DNA from: Heterotrichella gracilis
Taxonomy: Eukaryota > Sar > Xanthophyceae > Tribonematales > Xanthonemataceae
NCBI GenBank assembly: GCA_032358255.1
Contig: JAULBX010006997.1
Location: forward strand, 58,252-122,251
Reading direction: 5' to 3'
DNA length: 64,000 nt
Both the position numbers and the translations under genes were made by a program. The notes below the pieces were generated by a model. That model was not told where the DNA came from and ran no database searches. It saw nothing but the letters and a program-made list of their open reading frames with translations. Positions 8,939 to 17,963 of this stretch are shown piece after piece. The stretch's first letter is position 1. Every line of letters begins with the position of its first letter.

Positions 8939-9637
8939 CTACTTGAAAATTGAATTTACTGTGTGATAGTTTCTATAGGCATCTATTACAGGAATAATTT
9001 CATTTTGACTTAGGTTTTTTCTTAGATAAAATACCTTTGTCACAATTCTGTTTTTTTTATCGAAATAAAGGCTATAATTATTGTACTCAAATTTCAATTT
9101 TCCTTTTATAAATTGACTATCAAAAAACTCGATGTGATCATACAAGTAAAGAGAATCTTCGGTGCATTTTTCATTAAAAATTCTATTTGGAGTAAAATTA
9201 GGATGATAATTATATTCTAGATGCCTTTTTAACCGATTTTTAAATTTAAAACTTTCTAAAGGAATTTTATTGTAATCTTTTATAACATAAATAACAACAA
9301 TTTCTTGCCCATTCACTGTATCTGCATAGTACTTATTCGAATGCCTATCTATATATTGATCATAATCATTCCCTGGAACATAAAACTGATCTAAACGATA
9401 ATCATTAATTTCTTTTAAGTAATCACTTCTTAATATGTAATTTAAATCTACTTGAGGTAAATCATGATTGTAAAAATATTGAATAAAATTACCTTGGCCA
9501 ATATCAAGATATTTAAAATTCAAAATTTCACATCTCTTATAAGTAGAATTAATGGTTGAATTAGATTTGTCTTTATTTGAGCATTCTATAAAAAGTGCTC
9601 CAAAAAGTAATACAAAAACTATCAAAGAACAACGCAT
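8939..9637 (-). CDS. Hypothetical lipoprotein, AT-rich gene
   Basis: This 232-residue protein has a short signal peptide and a lipobox ending FIEC (Cys19), followed by an Asn/Lys/Ser-rich stretch. The mature part is rich in Tyr, Asn and Asp and I recognise no family. Three sampled rows of 60 bases hold only 15, 20 and 12 G+C, compared with about 27 in a row of the neighbouring dnaB. This suggests a gene acquired from elsewhere or under little codon selection. It stands alone between dnaB and the sigma operon, all on the same strand, with large gaps on both sides. Confidence 0.6.
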   Translation of the reverse strand: MRCSLIVFVLLFGALFIECSNKDKSNSTINSTYKRCEILNFKYLDIGQGNFIQYFYNHDLPQVDLNYILRSDYLKEINDYRLDQFYVPGNDYDQYIDRHSNKYYADTVNGQEIVVIYVIKDYNKIPLESFKFKNRLKRHLEYNYHPNFTPNRIFNEKCTEDSLYLYDHIEFFDSQFIKGKLKFEYNNYSLYFDKKNRIVTKVFYLRKNLSQNEIIPVIDAYRNYHTVNSIFK

Positions 9638-9693
9638 AATTATTTTATTAGGGGTATGTAAATACTTATGGAAGGTTCTTTTAGATCAGCAAG

Positions 9694-11280
9694 CTAAAAT
9701 GGCGGCTCATTAAAATCCTCAATATCGTGTCGTTTTATAATGTCGCTGCTTGGCGTGTCTTCAATTCTATCCCAGTTTTTAGATGCAACTGTTTTTGTGC
9801 CGCTGCTTAAAAAATCATCGTTTTGTTGTAATGGTCCGGGATTGTTCTGACTATAGATCAGATCCTGACCTTCGGTGTAATCCAGATCGGCAAATTTTGC
9901 GTACTGTCCAATAAAGCGCAGTTTCACGGTTTCTAAAGCGCCATGTCTGTTCTTGGCAATGATCACTTCAGCGCGACCACGCGTTGGTTCATTATTTTCA
10001 TCCACCTCCAAACCGTAATATTCAGGACGGTAAATAAACATCACCATATCCGCATCCTGCTCAATAGCTCCCGATTCACGTAAGTCACTTAATTGAGGGC
10101 GTTTGCTGCCTCCCGGCCTGTTCTCTACCTGACGACTTAACTGTGAAAGCGCAATGATCGGTATTTCTAATTCTTTGGCTAAACTTTTTAAACCACGGGA
10201 AATCTGCGAGATCTCTTGTTCACGGTTTCCTTTACCATCTGGTCCGCCGCTCATTAATTGCAAGTAGTCAATGATGATCAGTTCTACCTTTTGATTTTCT
10301 TTTAAACGACGGGCTTTTGCACGCAATTCAAAGATGGAAAGTGCCGGGGTATCGTCGATGTATAAAGGGGCAACGGATAATTTTTTGATCCGCTCATTTA
10401 ATTGAATGAATTCATGATTGTCTAAATTTCCTTTTAAGATTTTATCCTGAGAAATTTCAGTTTCACTGGAGATCAAACGTTTTACCAATTGCAAACTGCT
10501 CATCTCTAAACTGAAGATGGCTACCGGCTTGTTGAATTCAACAGCGGCGTTTTTTGCCATAGAAACCACAAAGGCCGTTTTACCCATACCCGGACGAGCA
10601 GCCAAAATAAGTAAGTCCGATTTTTGCCAACCACCGGTAATTCTGTCCATGGCCGTAAAACCACTGGGCACACCCAATAATCCGTCTTTTTGATTGGCAG
10701 CACTTTCAATTTCAGCAATGGCTTTCACAATGAGGGTGCTCATCTTATCGTGCTGTTTGCGCACATTCGAATCTAAGATCTCAAAAATATTTTTGGTGGT
10801 TTCATCCAATAATTCAAACACATCGGTGCTGTCTTCATACGCCACTTTAATGGTTTCGGTACTTAAACGAATTAATTCACGTTGTAAATATTTTTGTGCT
10901 ACAATACGGGCATGGAACTCAATATTGGCAGAAGAAGCAATACGATTGGTTAAAGCAGATACATAATAAGATCCGCCAACAATTTCCAGTTCCCCGGTGC
11001 GTTTTAATTCTTGTGTAACAGTTAAAATATCTACCGGTTCTGAGCGGTTAAACAAAGCGATCATGGCTGAAAATACGCGACTGTTTTGTTCCTTATAAAA
11101 TGCTTCCGGACTTAAAATATCAATAACGGTGCTCAATGCTTCTCTTTCGAGTAACATGGCTCCTAAAACAGCTTCTTCTAATTCAACTGCTTGCGGCGGT
11201 AGTTTTCCTATTTCATTCGTGTTGGGTACTGATGAGCTTAAGATTCTTTTTCTGGTTTTATTCTGACTATCCTGGTTCAT
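9694..11280 (-). CDS. dnaB: Replicative DNA helicase DnaB
   Basis: The N-terminal DnaB domain (about residues 28-135; PPQAVELEEAVLGAML) is followed by the RecA-like helicase domain. That domain has Walker A (AARPGMGKTA), Walker B (LIIIDYLQLM), a DADMVMFIYRPEYY stretch and the basic NRHGA/arginine-finger region. The protein unwinds DNA at the replication fork as a hexamer and loads primase. An upstream ATG at 11307 would add nine residues (MHFCPPHTF) with no counterpart in the family and would fall in the promoter-like box at 11297-11304, so I chose ATG at 11280, giving 528 residues. It is a single-gene unit. Confidence 0.95.
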   Translation of the reverse strand: MNQDSQNKTRKRILSSSVPNTNEIGKLPPQAVELEEAVLGAMLLEREALSTVIDILSPEAFYKEQNSRVFSAMIALFNRSEPVDILTVTQELKRTGELEIVGGSYYVSALTNRIASSANIEFHARIVAQKYLQRELIRLSTETIKVAYEDSTDVFELLDETTKNIFEILDSNVRKQHDKMSTLIVKAIAEIESAANQKDGLLGVPSGFTAMDRITGGWQKSDLLILAARPGMGKTAFVVSMAKNAAVEFNKPVAIFSLEMSSLQLVKRLISSETEISQDKILKGNLDNHEFIQLNERIKKLSVAPLYIDDTPALSIFELRAKARRLKENQKVELIIIDYLQLMSGGPDGKGNREQEISQISRGLKSLAKELEIPIIALSQLSRQVENRPGGSKRPQLSDLRESGAIEQDADMVMFIYRPEYYGLEVDENNEPTRGRAEVIIAKNRHGALETVKLRFIGQYAKFADLDYTEGQDLIYSQNNPGPLQQNDDFLSSGTKTVASKNWDRIEDTPSSDIIKRHDIEDFNEPPF

Positions 11281-11627
11281 AAATGTGTGTGGAGGGCAAA
11301 AGTGCAATTAAAACACCTGATAATAAATTTACGAAATTGCAGGTCTTATTCATAACTTGTGCATAAATATTGTTTCCATGTCAGAGCCCATGTTTAGTGG
11401 GCTTCGGCAGTTCAAAGCGATGTTAATAAGAATAAGAATCAATTTTGAACAAGCCTTGTGTTAGGTAATTGTTAATTGATTAATAGGATTCATTTTCAAT
11501 TAATTAAACTTTTTATGTTAATTTCATTTGGCAGGAGATATTTTTTTTTGTATCTCTTAAAGTTAGCACCCTAAGTGTAAGGGGAGCAATCATTTATTTA
11601 AAGGAATTAAAACTTAACCCATTTCAA
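11281..11627. other. Intergenic region between divergent dnaB and a T9SS gene
   Basis: This 347-base AT-rich spacer must hold the promoters of both genes. On the dnaB side, CACTTTTG (minus strand, 11297-11304) matches the Bacteroidota -7 box TAnnTTTG at 7 of 8 positions and would give a leader of about 10 bases. On the other side I see only a weak 6-bp inverted repeat (11535-11540 with 11551-11556) around a T-run, with no convincing promoter. No RNA gene or hidden frame is evident. Confidence 0.4.
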
Positions 11628-12953
11628 ATGAAAAACTTCAAAATTTTACCAGTAATTCTTGTGCTTTTGTTTTCTAAAACAATTAAAGGCCAACTGAATT
11701 TTAGTATAAGTCCAACCCTTTGTGCTGGAGGTATTACCAATGTCATTGCTACAACCGGAACATTAACTGCGCTTCAATATAGTTGGGGGGCTTTGCCTTC
11801 CGGACCTGTTTTTTCAGCACCTACAGCATCTTCCACCTCAATTACTTTCCCTTCAGCAGGAACTTTCACTATCGCTTTAGGGATTTTGACTGGATCAGGT
11901 TTTGTTTATTCTACCAATACCATAGTGATAAATGCTTTGCCAACTCTAACTTATGCCACTACTTCAAACAGTGTGTGTGCAGGGTTCACATCTACTTTAA
12001 CAGGCTTTGGTTCAGTAACCTATACGTGGACTGGAACAAGCTTTACTGCTCCTGTAAATCAGCAATCTTTGGCAGTTGGACCCGGCAGTTATACTGTTTC
12101 AGGAACCAGCTCCGCCGGCTGTGTTTCTTCTACATCCTTGATAGTTGGTTTGTACACGGGATTTAATATTAGCATTTCCCAATCAAGTCCAACAACCTGC
12201 ATTACGAACAATCAACCGGCATTTTCTAAACCAGTTACGCTTCTTGCCAGCGGAGCGGCCACCTATGTTTGGTTTCCGTCCAACACATCTTTTCCTACTC
12301 ATACGCTTCAAGTCCGTCCAATCTCCTCCACCTGTTATACCGTGATTGGTTCTTCAGCTACTTGTTCAGCTATGGCCGTTTCATGTGTCACAGTGATTCC
12401 TCAATTTACTTTAAACATTCTGCCTTCTTCGCTCACAATTTGTGCAGGTGAAACCCATGCACTCCAAGTTGGAAATGTTGAAAGCACTGCTGTAGGACCT
12501 ATTTCAGCCTGGACTTATAGCTGGTCAGAAGCGCTCAATGCACCCCCAATAAGTATTAGTAGTTACTTTACGCCTTCTGTAAGTGTTTTCCCTCAAAATT
12601 CGACAAGCTATACCGTAGAAATGAGAGATTCGAGGGAATGTGTTTCAATTCCGGTAATAGCCTCAGTAAACGTTAATCAGTGTAGTGGAATTAAAAAAGA
12701 AATAGAAAAGGATTTTTTGGTGACTTATCCCAATCCAGTTAAATCCCAATTGAACCTGCGTATCGATCTTTCAGGAGTTTTTATTATTTGTATAAAGAAT
12801 AGTCTTGGAGAAAAGTTCATGGAAACTACTTTAAATTTAATCACTGATAAAGATATTAGTATTGATGTATCAACTATGCCAGCGGGTGTGTACTTTTTAG
12901 AATTAAAGCTCGCAGGCAAACAAGCTATCATAAGAAAGGTCATCAAAGAATAA
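11628..12953 (+). CDS. Secreted Ig/PKD-like protein with T9SS sorting domain
   Basis: This 441-residue protein has a signal peptide (1 to about 21, ending KTIKGQ). Four or five beta-sandwich-like segments of 70-80 residues, each with cysteines (SPTLCAGG, NSVCAGF, TICAGE patterns), resemble the Ig/PKD segments of Bacteroidota gliding and adhesion proteins. A type A T9SS sorting domain closes the protein from about residue 362 (YPNPVKSQLNL, then AGVYFLEL). It is probably exported and attached to the surface; the binding target is unknown. It is a single-gene unit with a possible weak terminator just after the stop. Confidence 0.8.
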   Translation: MKNFKILPVILVLLFSKTIKGQLNFSISPTLCAGGITNVIATTGTLTALQYSWGALPSGPVFSAPTASSTSITFPSAGTFTIALGILTGSGFVYSTNTIVINALPTLTYATTSNSVCAGFTSTLTGFGSVTYTWTGTSFTAPVNQQSLAVGPGSYTVSGTSSAGCVSSTSLIVGLYTGFNISISQSSPTTCITNNQPAFSKPVTLLASGAATYVWFPSNTSFPTHTLQVRPISSTCYTVIGSSATCSAMAVSCVTVIPQFTLNILPSSLTICAGETHALQVGNVESTAVGPISAWTYSWSEALNAPPISISSYFTPSVSVFPQNSTSYTVEMRDSRECVSIPVIASVNVNQCSGIKKEIEKDFLVTYPNPVKSQLNLRIDLSGVFIICIKNSLGEKFMETTLNLITDKDISIDVSTMPAGVYFLELKLAGKQAIIRKVIKE

Positions 12954-12976
12954 AATGGTAAGTTGTTCTCCATTTT
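12952..12976 (+). terminator. Possible weak terminator
   Basis: A 7-bp stem (AAAATGG at 12952-12958 with CCATTTT at 12970-12976) has an 11-nt loop and short T-rich DNA after it. It overlaps the stop codon of the T9SS gene. The stem has only two G-C pairs, so it may be weak. Confidence 0.4.
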
Positions 12977-13091
12977 TATTTGCATTAAGAATAATTTGAC
13001 ATTGAGTAGTTAGTTGAATCTGGACTATGATAACTTATTTTAGTTAATTGTCTCTGTGAATTAGTAAATTCGCAGGAGTAATTTTTGTATA

Positions 13092-14036
13092 ATGCGCATC
13101 TTATTAGCCGATTCCAATCACCCCGTCCTTTTTGAAACATTAGAAGCGGCAGGCCTTCAGTGCGACCATTTTTGGGATAAATCGGCGGCTGAATTGATAC
13201 AATTATTACCGCAATACGACGGACTTGTGATTCGCAGTAAGTTTAAAGTCAGCCAAGAAATTCTTAAGAATTGCCCGAAATTGAAATGTATTGGACGGGT
13301 AGGGGCAGGCATGGAAAATATTGACACGGTGTATGCTTTATCAAAGGGAATTATTCCTCTTTGTGTGCCGGAAGGCAATAAGGATGCTGTTGGCGAACAT
13401 GCTCTTGGCATGTTATTGATGTTACTCAACCATTTAAAAAGGGCAGATGAAGAAGTGCGAAACGGAATTTGGATCAGAGCTGAAAACAGAGGCTATGAAA
13501 TTAAAGGCAAGACCATCGCACTCATCGGTTATGGAAACATGGGAGAAGCCTTTGCGGAAAAACTAAGTGGATTTGGGTGTACCATCCTCGCCTATGATAA
13601 ATACAAAACCGGATTTTCAAAAGGCTCTGTGAAAGAAGCAAGCATGCATGAGATCTTTGAACACTGTGATATTCTCAGTTTACATTTGCCTTACACGCCT
13701 GAGACAGATCATTACTTTAATTCGGCATTTCTTAAGCAATTCAAAAAGTCAATTTATGTCATCAACACGGCGCGTGGCAAATGCCTGAATACCGTTGATC
13801 TGGTGGAAGGATTGATCTCCGGAAAAATAAAAGGCGCTTGTTTGGATGTCTTAGAATATGAAAGTGTTTCCTTTGAAAATATTACTGCTAACGAAATGCC
13901 TCAGGCTTTTAATTTCCTCATAAAAAGTGACAAAGTGGTGTTAAGTCCACACATAGCCGGATGGACACATGAGAGTAATTATAAAATGAGTTTAGGAATT
14001 GCCCAAAAAATGCTTAAGGCATTGGGAATGGTTTAA
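13092..14036 (+). CDS. D-2-hydroxyacid dehydrogenase, SerA-like
   Basis: This 314-residue NAD-dependent dehydrogenase has the glycine motif GYGNMG (146-151) in its Rossmann domain. The catalytic set is Arg228 (INTARG), Glu255 (LDVLEYE) and His287 (SPHIAGW). Its length and motifs fit the short phosphoglycerate dehydrogenases of Bacteroidota, which lack the ACT regulatory domain and would start serine synthesis from 3-phosphoglycerate. No serC or serB is next to it, so another 2-hydroxyacid is possible. The gene ends one base before the end of the convergent lipoprotein gene at 14038. Confidence 0.85.
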   Translation: MRILLADSNHPVLFETLEAAGLQCDHFWDKSAAELIQLLPQYDGLVIRSKFKVSQEILKNCPKLKCIGRVGAGMENIDTVYALSKGIIPLCVPEGNKDAVGEHALGMLLMLLNHLKRADEEVRNGIWIRAENRGYEIKGKTIALIGYGNMGEAFAEKLSGFGCTILAYDKYKTGFSKGSVKEASMHEIFEHCDILSLHLPYTPETDHYFNSAFLKQFKKSIYVINTARGKCLNTVDLVEGLISGKIKGACLDVLEYESVSFENITANEMPQAFNFLIKSDKVVLSPHIAGWTHESNYKMSLGIAQKMLKALGMV

Positions 14037-14037
14037 T

Positions 14038-14529
14038 TTAAAAGTTGAGGGTGTAAACAGGACTGCTCACCACATTGGATTTGTGTGCCTTCATATCAAT
14101 CATAAATCCTTTAAATTTTAAGATCTTTACGGCGTCGTTTTTTCTAAATTGATTCAAGGGAACAAAGATCTCTCCTTTGATTGATTTCCCTTTGTAATAG
14201 CCATTGTCGGGCTGCAAAATAGTGTTGGTTATTCGAAAAGTATCATTTGTAATGGGGTCTATTTCTACATAAAATTGATTGGTATTGGTATTATAGAAAT
14301 ACGGTGTGAAGATAAAATTCGGTCCCTCGTTGCGGGTATCGGTAAATAAATCTCCGTCACCGTCTTGATAGGTAATGTAGATCAATGCCGTGTCGCGCTG
14401 CGTATAAGGCGATTTGCCGGGATTTAAAAAGTCTTTGAACTCAATGAGGGGTATAGGGTCTTTGGTTTGTTGTTTTACACAGGAATAAGCTAAACCTGAA
14501 ATTAAAAATATAAACAGAAGATGGCGCAT
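14038..14529 (-). CDS. Hypothetical lipoprotein
   Basis: This 163-residue protein has a signal peptide with a lipobox ending AYSC (Cys17). The mature part has a DGDGDLF segment near residue 57, which could bind Ca2+ but is too short to call a domain, and otherwise beta-type composition. Similar small lipoproteins are common in the phylum and have no known role. It is divergent from the LuxE-like gene with only 33 bases between start codons and convergent with the dehydrogenase. Confidence 0.65.
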   Translation of the reverse strand: MRHLLFIFLISGLAYSCVKQQTKDPIPLIEFKDFLNPGKSPYTQRDTALIYITYQDGDGDLFTDTRNEGPNFIFTPYFYNTNTNQFYVEIDPITNDTFRITNTILQPDNGYYKGKSIKGEIFVPLNQFRKNDAVKILKFKGFMIDMKAHKSNVVSSPVYTLNF

Positions 14530-14562
14530 CCTAAAGAATCAATACATAAATTTACAAAATAA

Positions 14563-15576
14563 ATGGATAGTGACGGAAATGCTATGTTAAAAAATGAAAA
14601 TGCTCTTTTTGCGATAAAATCTGAAGAGGATTTTTTAGAACAGGCGCTTGCCGTTTTTAAACATCAATATCAATTTACCGAAATTTACAGACGATGGGTT
14701 GACCTGCTTCGTATTGATCCATTGACTGTCAATAGTCTGGAGACGATCCCATTTTTGCCCATTGAATTTTTTAAAAAATTTAAAATTGCAGACGGACCCA
14801 TTGGAACCAATACTCTTTTTTTTAAAAGCAGCTCCACCACCTCACAAATTCCTGCTCAGCACTTTGTGTTAGATGCCGACCTTTATAAAAAAAGCTTTAC
14901 ACTTGGCTTTGAACGTCAATATGGGCATGCAAACGACTATTGTATTCTGGCCTTATTACCTAATTATTTACAAAGAGGCGGCTCTTCTTTGGTGTATATG
15001 TTTGAAGAACTGATCAAACAATCTAATCATCCCTATTCCGGTTTTTTTCTAACCAATATTGATGAATTGATCGCGATCATTAAAAGCCTCAATAACACTA
15101 AACAAAAAGTGCTGCTGATTGGCGTTTCGTATGCTTTAATGGATTTGTGCGATAAGGGCATACACCTCGGCGAAAATTTTATTTTGATGGAAACCGGCGG
15201 TATGAAAGGAACACGCAAGGAATTATTAAAAGAGGAATTGCACGCCTATTTAAAAAAAGGTTTTCATTTAAAGAAGGTTCATAGCGAATATGGCATGACA
15301 GAATTACTCAGTCAGGCTTATAGCACACACGATGGACTTTTTGAATCACCGCCCTGGTTAAAGTTTTTAGTGCGGGAGGTGGATGATCCTTTAAAATTAA
15401 GAAAGGACAACAAAACCGGAGGGATCAATGTGATCGATCTGGCGAATGTGCATTCTTGTTCCTTTATTGCAACGAAAGATCTGGGAAGAATTACCAAAGA
15501 AGGGTATTTAGAATTGATGGGACGTTATGATCACAGTGATGTGAGGGGATGTAATTTAATGATGGGAGATTTCTAA
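14563..15576 (+). CDS. LuxE-like acyl-protein synthetase family protein
   Basis: This 337-residue protein is related to the acyl-protein synthetase LuxE, an adenylating-enzyme relative. The central SSSTTSQIP stretch (about residues 89-97) resembles the P-loop of AMP-forming enzymes. HSEYGMTELLSQAY (near 240) resembles their YGxTE motif, and the end carries a LGRI...LMGRYDHSDVRG segment like the conserved C-terminal hinge. In luminous bacteria LuxE activates fatty acids, but no luxCD is present here, so the acceptor and substrate are unknown. ATG at 14563 is used; ATG at 14584 is an equally possible start. Confidence 0.75.
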   Translation: MDSDGNAMLKNENALFAIKSEEDFLEQALAVFKHQYQFTEIYRRWVDLLRIDPLTVNSLETIPFLPIEFFKKFKIADGPIGTNTLFFKSSSTTSQIPAQHFVLDADLYKKSFTLGFERQYGHANDYCILALLPNYLQRGGSSLVYMFEELIKQSNHPYSGFFLTNIDELIAIIKSLNNTKQKVLLIGVSYALMDLCDKGIHLGENFILMETGGMKGTRKELLKEELHAYLKKGFHLKKVHSEYGMTELLSQAYSTHDGLFESPPWLKFLVREVDDPLKLRKDNKTGGINVIDLANVHSCSFIATKDLGRITKEGYLELMGRYDHSDVRGCNLMMGDF

Positions 15577-15819
15577 AAATTTACAATTTAAAAGATTTAC
15601 AATTTACGATTGGAGCATTTATCCAATAGCCACTTTGCTTGACAAAAAAGGAAGCCACAGATTGCACGGATTACACAGATGCATAATGTAAAAAATTGCA
15701 CAGATTTATTTTTCGCAAGCGAAAAATTAGATTACACAGATGCGTAAATGCAATGGTAAATCAAAAAATAGTTATCCCGATAATTATCGGGAGTCAATTT
15801 AAGGAAGTGTTGAGGTATG
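15577..15819. repeat. Repeat-rich intergenic region with palindromes
   Basis: This 243-base gap contains several repeated elements. GATTACACAGATGC occurs at 15669-15682 and 15730-15743, with related GATTGCAC and ATTGCACAGATT copies around it. A tight hairpin (9-bp arms, ATTTTTCGC, AA loop) lies at 15708-15727. An 18-bp perfect palindrome, TCCCGATA then its complement, lies at 15775-15792. Such cacagatt-type and CCGATAnnTATCGG-type sequences look like dispersed intergenic repeats. The palindrome could also help end the luxE-like or pyrB transcripts. No gene is seen. Confidence 0.65.
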
Positions 15820-16746
15820 TTATCCTTGTCTACCAGCTAGTAAAAACATCACGGCCATTCTAACAGCCACACCATTTTCTACTTGTTCTAAAATAATGGA
15901 TTGTTTGCTGTCGGCTACATCGCTGGTGATCTCCACGCCGCGGTTAATTGGTCCGGGGTGCATCACAATTATTTTTTTGGAAAGAGAATCCAATAATTCA
16001 CGGTCTAGACCATACATCATGGTGTATTCTCTTAAGGAAGGAAAATACTTTATATCCTGACGTTCGAGTTGAATGCGCAACATGTTGGCTACATCGCACC
16101 ACTCGAGGGCTTTTTTAAGATTTGGCTCCACTTCAACTCCTAAAGAAGTAATGTATTTAGGAATAAGCGTCAGTGGTCCACACACCTTCACAATGGCCCC
16201 TAATTTTTGAAGACAGAAAATATTGGAAAGAGCCACGCGGGAGTGTAAAATGTCACCCACGATCACGATCTTTTTTCCTTTCAGGTCTCCTAATTTTTCC
16301 TGCATGGAAAAGGCGTCTAATAAGGCTTGTGTAGGATGTTCATGGGCACCGTCGCCGGCATTAATGATCTTTGATTTTACTTTTTTGGCAAGAAACATGG
16401 CAGCGCCGGGACTTGAATGTCGCATCACGATCATGTCCACTTTCATGGCCAGTATATTGTTCACTGTATCCACCAGTGTTTCCCCTTTTTTAACCGAAGA
16501 ATTGGAAGCGGAAAAGTTCACCACATCGGCACTCAGGCGTTTTTGTGCCAGTTCAAAAGAGAGGCGGGTGCGCGTAGAGTTTTCGAAGAATAAGTTAGCA
16601 ACAGTAATGTCGCGCAGAGAGGGCACTTTTTTGATGGGACGATTGATGACTTCTTTAAAATTTTGAGCCGTACTTAAAATTAGTTCAATGTCGTTTTTGT
16701 TAAGTTGTTTTATTCCGAGGAGATGATTGACGCTTAAATGGCTCAT
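15820..16746 (-). CDS. pyrB: Aspartate carbamoyltransferase catalytic subunit
   Basis: This 308-residue enzyme joins carbamoyl phosphate and aspartate in the second step of pyrimidine synthesis. The carbamoyl-phosphate motif STRTR is at 57-61, HPTQALLD is near residue 137, and HPGPINRG lies in the C-terminal aspartate domain. Length is normal for the catalytic chain. No regulatory chain (pyrI) is adjacent. It is the last gene of a minus-strand run that also includes pyrR, with an unrelated DinB gene between them. Confidence 0.95.
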   Translation of the reverse strand: MSHLSVNHLLGIKQLNKNDIELILSTAQNFKEVINRPIKKVPSLRDITVANLFFENSTRTRLSFELAQKRLSADVVNFSASNSSVKKGETLVDTVNNILAMKVDMIVMRHSSPGAAMFLAKKVKSKIINAGDGAHEHPTQALLDAFSMQEKLGDLKGKKIVIVGDILHSRVALSNIFCLQKLGAIVKVCGPLTLIPKYITSLGVEVEPNLKKALEWCDVANMLRIQLERQDIKYFPSLREYTMMYGLDRELLDSLSKKIIVMHPGPINRGVEITSDVADSKQSIILEQVENGVAVRMAVMFLLAGRQG

Positions 16747-16766
16747 TGTTGTTTTTGAAATCAGAT

Positions 16767-16791
16767 CCGATTTTATCGGTTTTCAAAAGTT
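16767..16791 (-). promoter_or_regulatory. Possible pyrB promoter and leader hairpin
   Basis: Upstream of pyrB on the minus strand, AACTTTTG (16784-16791) matches TAnnTTTG at 7 of 8 positions. Between it and the start codon is a small hairpin (CCGAT at 16767-16771 with ATCGG at 16775-16779). The hairpin core resembles the CCGATA palindromes at 15775 and 19851. It could be a leader structure or just a degenerate repeat. Confidence 0.3.
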
Positions 16792-16828
16792 AAAAATAGC
16801 TTTTATATTCTAAATACGGAATTTATTT

Positions 16829-17344
16829 TTAAACTGTTTTCTCATAAAGTTCTTTAAACACGTTCACATGGTGAAGGGAGTGTCCACAAATAACAAATCC
16901 CAATGCCAGAACGCTGACTTCACCGGCGGCTGTTTTGCCCATATTTAATAAGGTGCTCTCTGAAAAACTCCGAAAAAGGCAAATACTTGATCTTCTCACA
17001 TAGTCAAATTCTTCCAAAAGGTCCCTGATGCTTCTGTTGGCTATTTCGGCCGTGTCTGCATACAGATTTTCCTCAAAAGGTAAGACCTGTTGCGGGTCTT
17101 TGCGGGCAAAGCGCAGGGCTCTGTAAGCAAATACGCGTTCAGTGTCTATCATATGTATTAGCATTTGTTTAATGGTCCATTTGCCTGCCTGGTAGCTATA
17201 ATTTGCCTTTTCTTCCGGCAAACGTCCGAACGTTTTTAAGACTTCTTGCCAGGAATGATCTAGTGCCACCATTACATCGGATTGAGTAACGTAATATATG
17301 TAATTTTCGAAATAGGAAGGATAGGTGCCCGGTTTTGGTCTCAT
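16829..17344 (-). CDS. DinB-family protein
   Basis: This 171-residue four-helix-bundle protein has the DinB/YfiT histidine pattern: His64 in QMLIHMIDTERVFAYRALR, and HSLHH (about 155-159) near the C-terminus. These residues usually hold a divalent metal. Members include thiol-dependent S-transferases and damage-inducible proteins, mostly of unknown substrate. It lies between pyrR and pyrB on the same strand, 52 bases after pyrR, and may share their transcript without a functional link. Confidence 0.85.
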   Translation of the reverse strand: MRPKPGTYPSYFENYIYYVTQSDVMVALDHSWQEVLKTFGRLPEEKANYSYQAGKWTIKQMLIHMIDTERVFAYRALRFARKDPQQVLPFEENLYADTAEIANRSIRDLLEEFDYVRRSSICLFRSFSESTLLNMGKTAAGEVSVLALGFVICGHSLHHVNVFKELYEKTV

Positions 17345-17396
17345 GTTAATGCGAATTAGAAATGACTACTAAGGACCGACTATTAAAAACTTTTGT

Positions 17397-17930
17397 TTAT
17401 TTATCAAGTAAGGTAATTTTATCATTGCCATCAATTTCCTTCCACTCCACTTTTACATTTTGTGAAGCTATGGAATCAATTGTAATGCCAATGTATTTTG
17501 CCTGAATTGGTAAATTGCGGGAAAGGCGACGGTCTACTAATACCAATAGTTCCACGTCTTTTGGTCTACCGAATGCTAACATGGCATCAAGGCCCGCGCG
17601 AATGGTTCTTCCGGTAAATAAAACATCATCTACCAGAATTACATTTTTATCTTCAATAATAAAATCAATATTGGTGCGGTTGGGGATCAGTTCTTTTTTC
17701 CGGAAATCATCGCGGTAAAAGGTGGTGTCTAATTCACCACAATGGATCTTTTTATTTTTAAGAATGCTTTGAAGTTCTTTCTGGATGCGTCGAGCTAAAT
17801 ATATACCGCGTGGTTGTAGACCAATAATAACAGTGTGGTTAAAATCGTTATGAACTTCGATCAATTGATGACAAAGGCGTTTAAGGGTGACATCAAATTG
17901 TGTTTTTTCGAGGAGTATTTTTGGTCGCAC
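17397..17930 (-). CDS. pyrR: PyrR-like phosphoribosyltransferase
   Basis: This 177-residue type I phosphoribosyltransferase has the PRPP motif VILVDDVLFTGRT (97-109). Its GLQPRG (38-43) and DTTFYRDD (68-75) segments are those of the PyrR/uracil phosphoribosyltransferase family. In Firmicutes PyrR also binds pyr mRNA; in this phylum only the enzyme role is safe to assume. The frame begins with GTG at 17930 and has no sensible internal ATG, so a GTG start is likely. Its neighbours are dtd upstream (33 bases) and the DinB gene downstream, with pyrB after that. Confidence 0.9.
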   Translation of the reverse strand: MRPKILLEKTQFDVTLKRLCHQLIEVHNDFNHTVIIGLQPRGIYLARRIQKELQSILKNKKIHCGELDTTFYRDDFRKKELIPNRTNIDFIIEDKNVILVDDVLFTGRTIRAGLDAMLAFGRPKDVELLVLVDRRLSRNLPIQAKYIGITIDSIASQNVKVEWKEIDGNDKITLLDK

Positions 17931-17963
17931 GGTGTAAGTCTTTAGACGGGTAAATATAAATAT

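Noticed and set aside
11787-12166. Long alternative plus-strand frames within the T9SS gene at 11628
   Set aside because: They overlap a gene with a clear signal peptide and sorting domain; the products are Phe/Tyr-rich frame-shift artefacts.
15577-15819. CRISPR-like array suggested by repeated cacagatt words
   Set aside because: Repeat units are short, irregular in spacing and diverged, and no cas gene is present.
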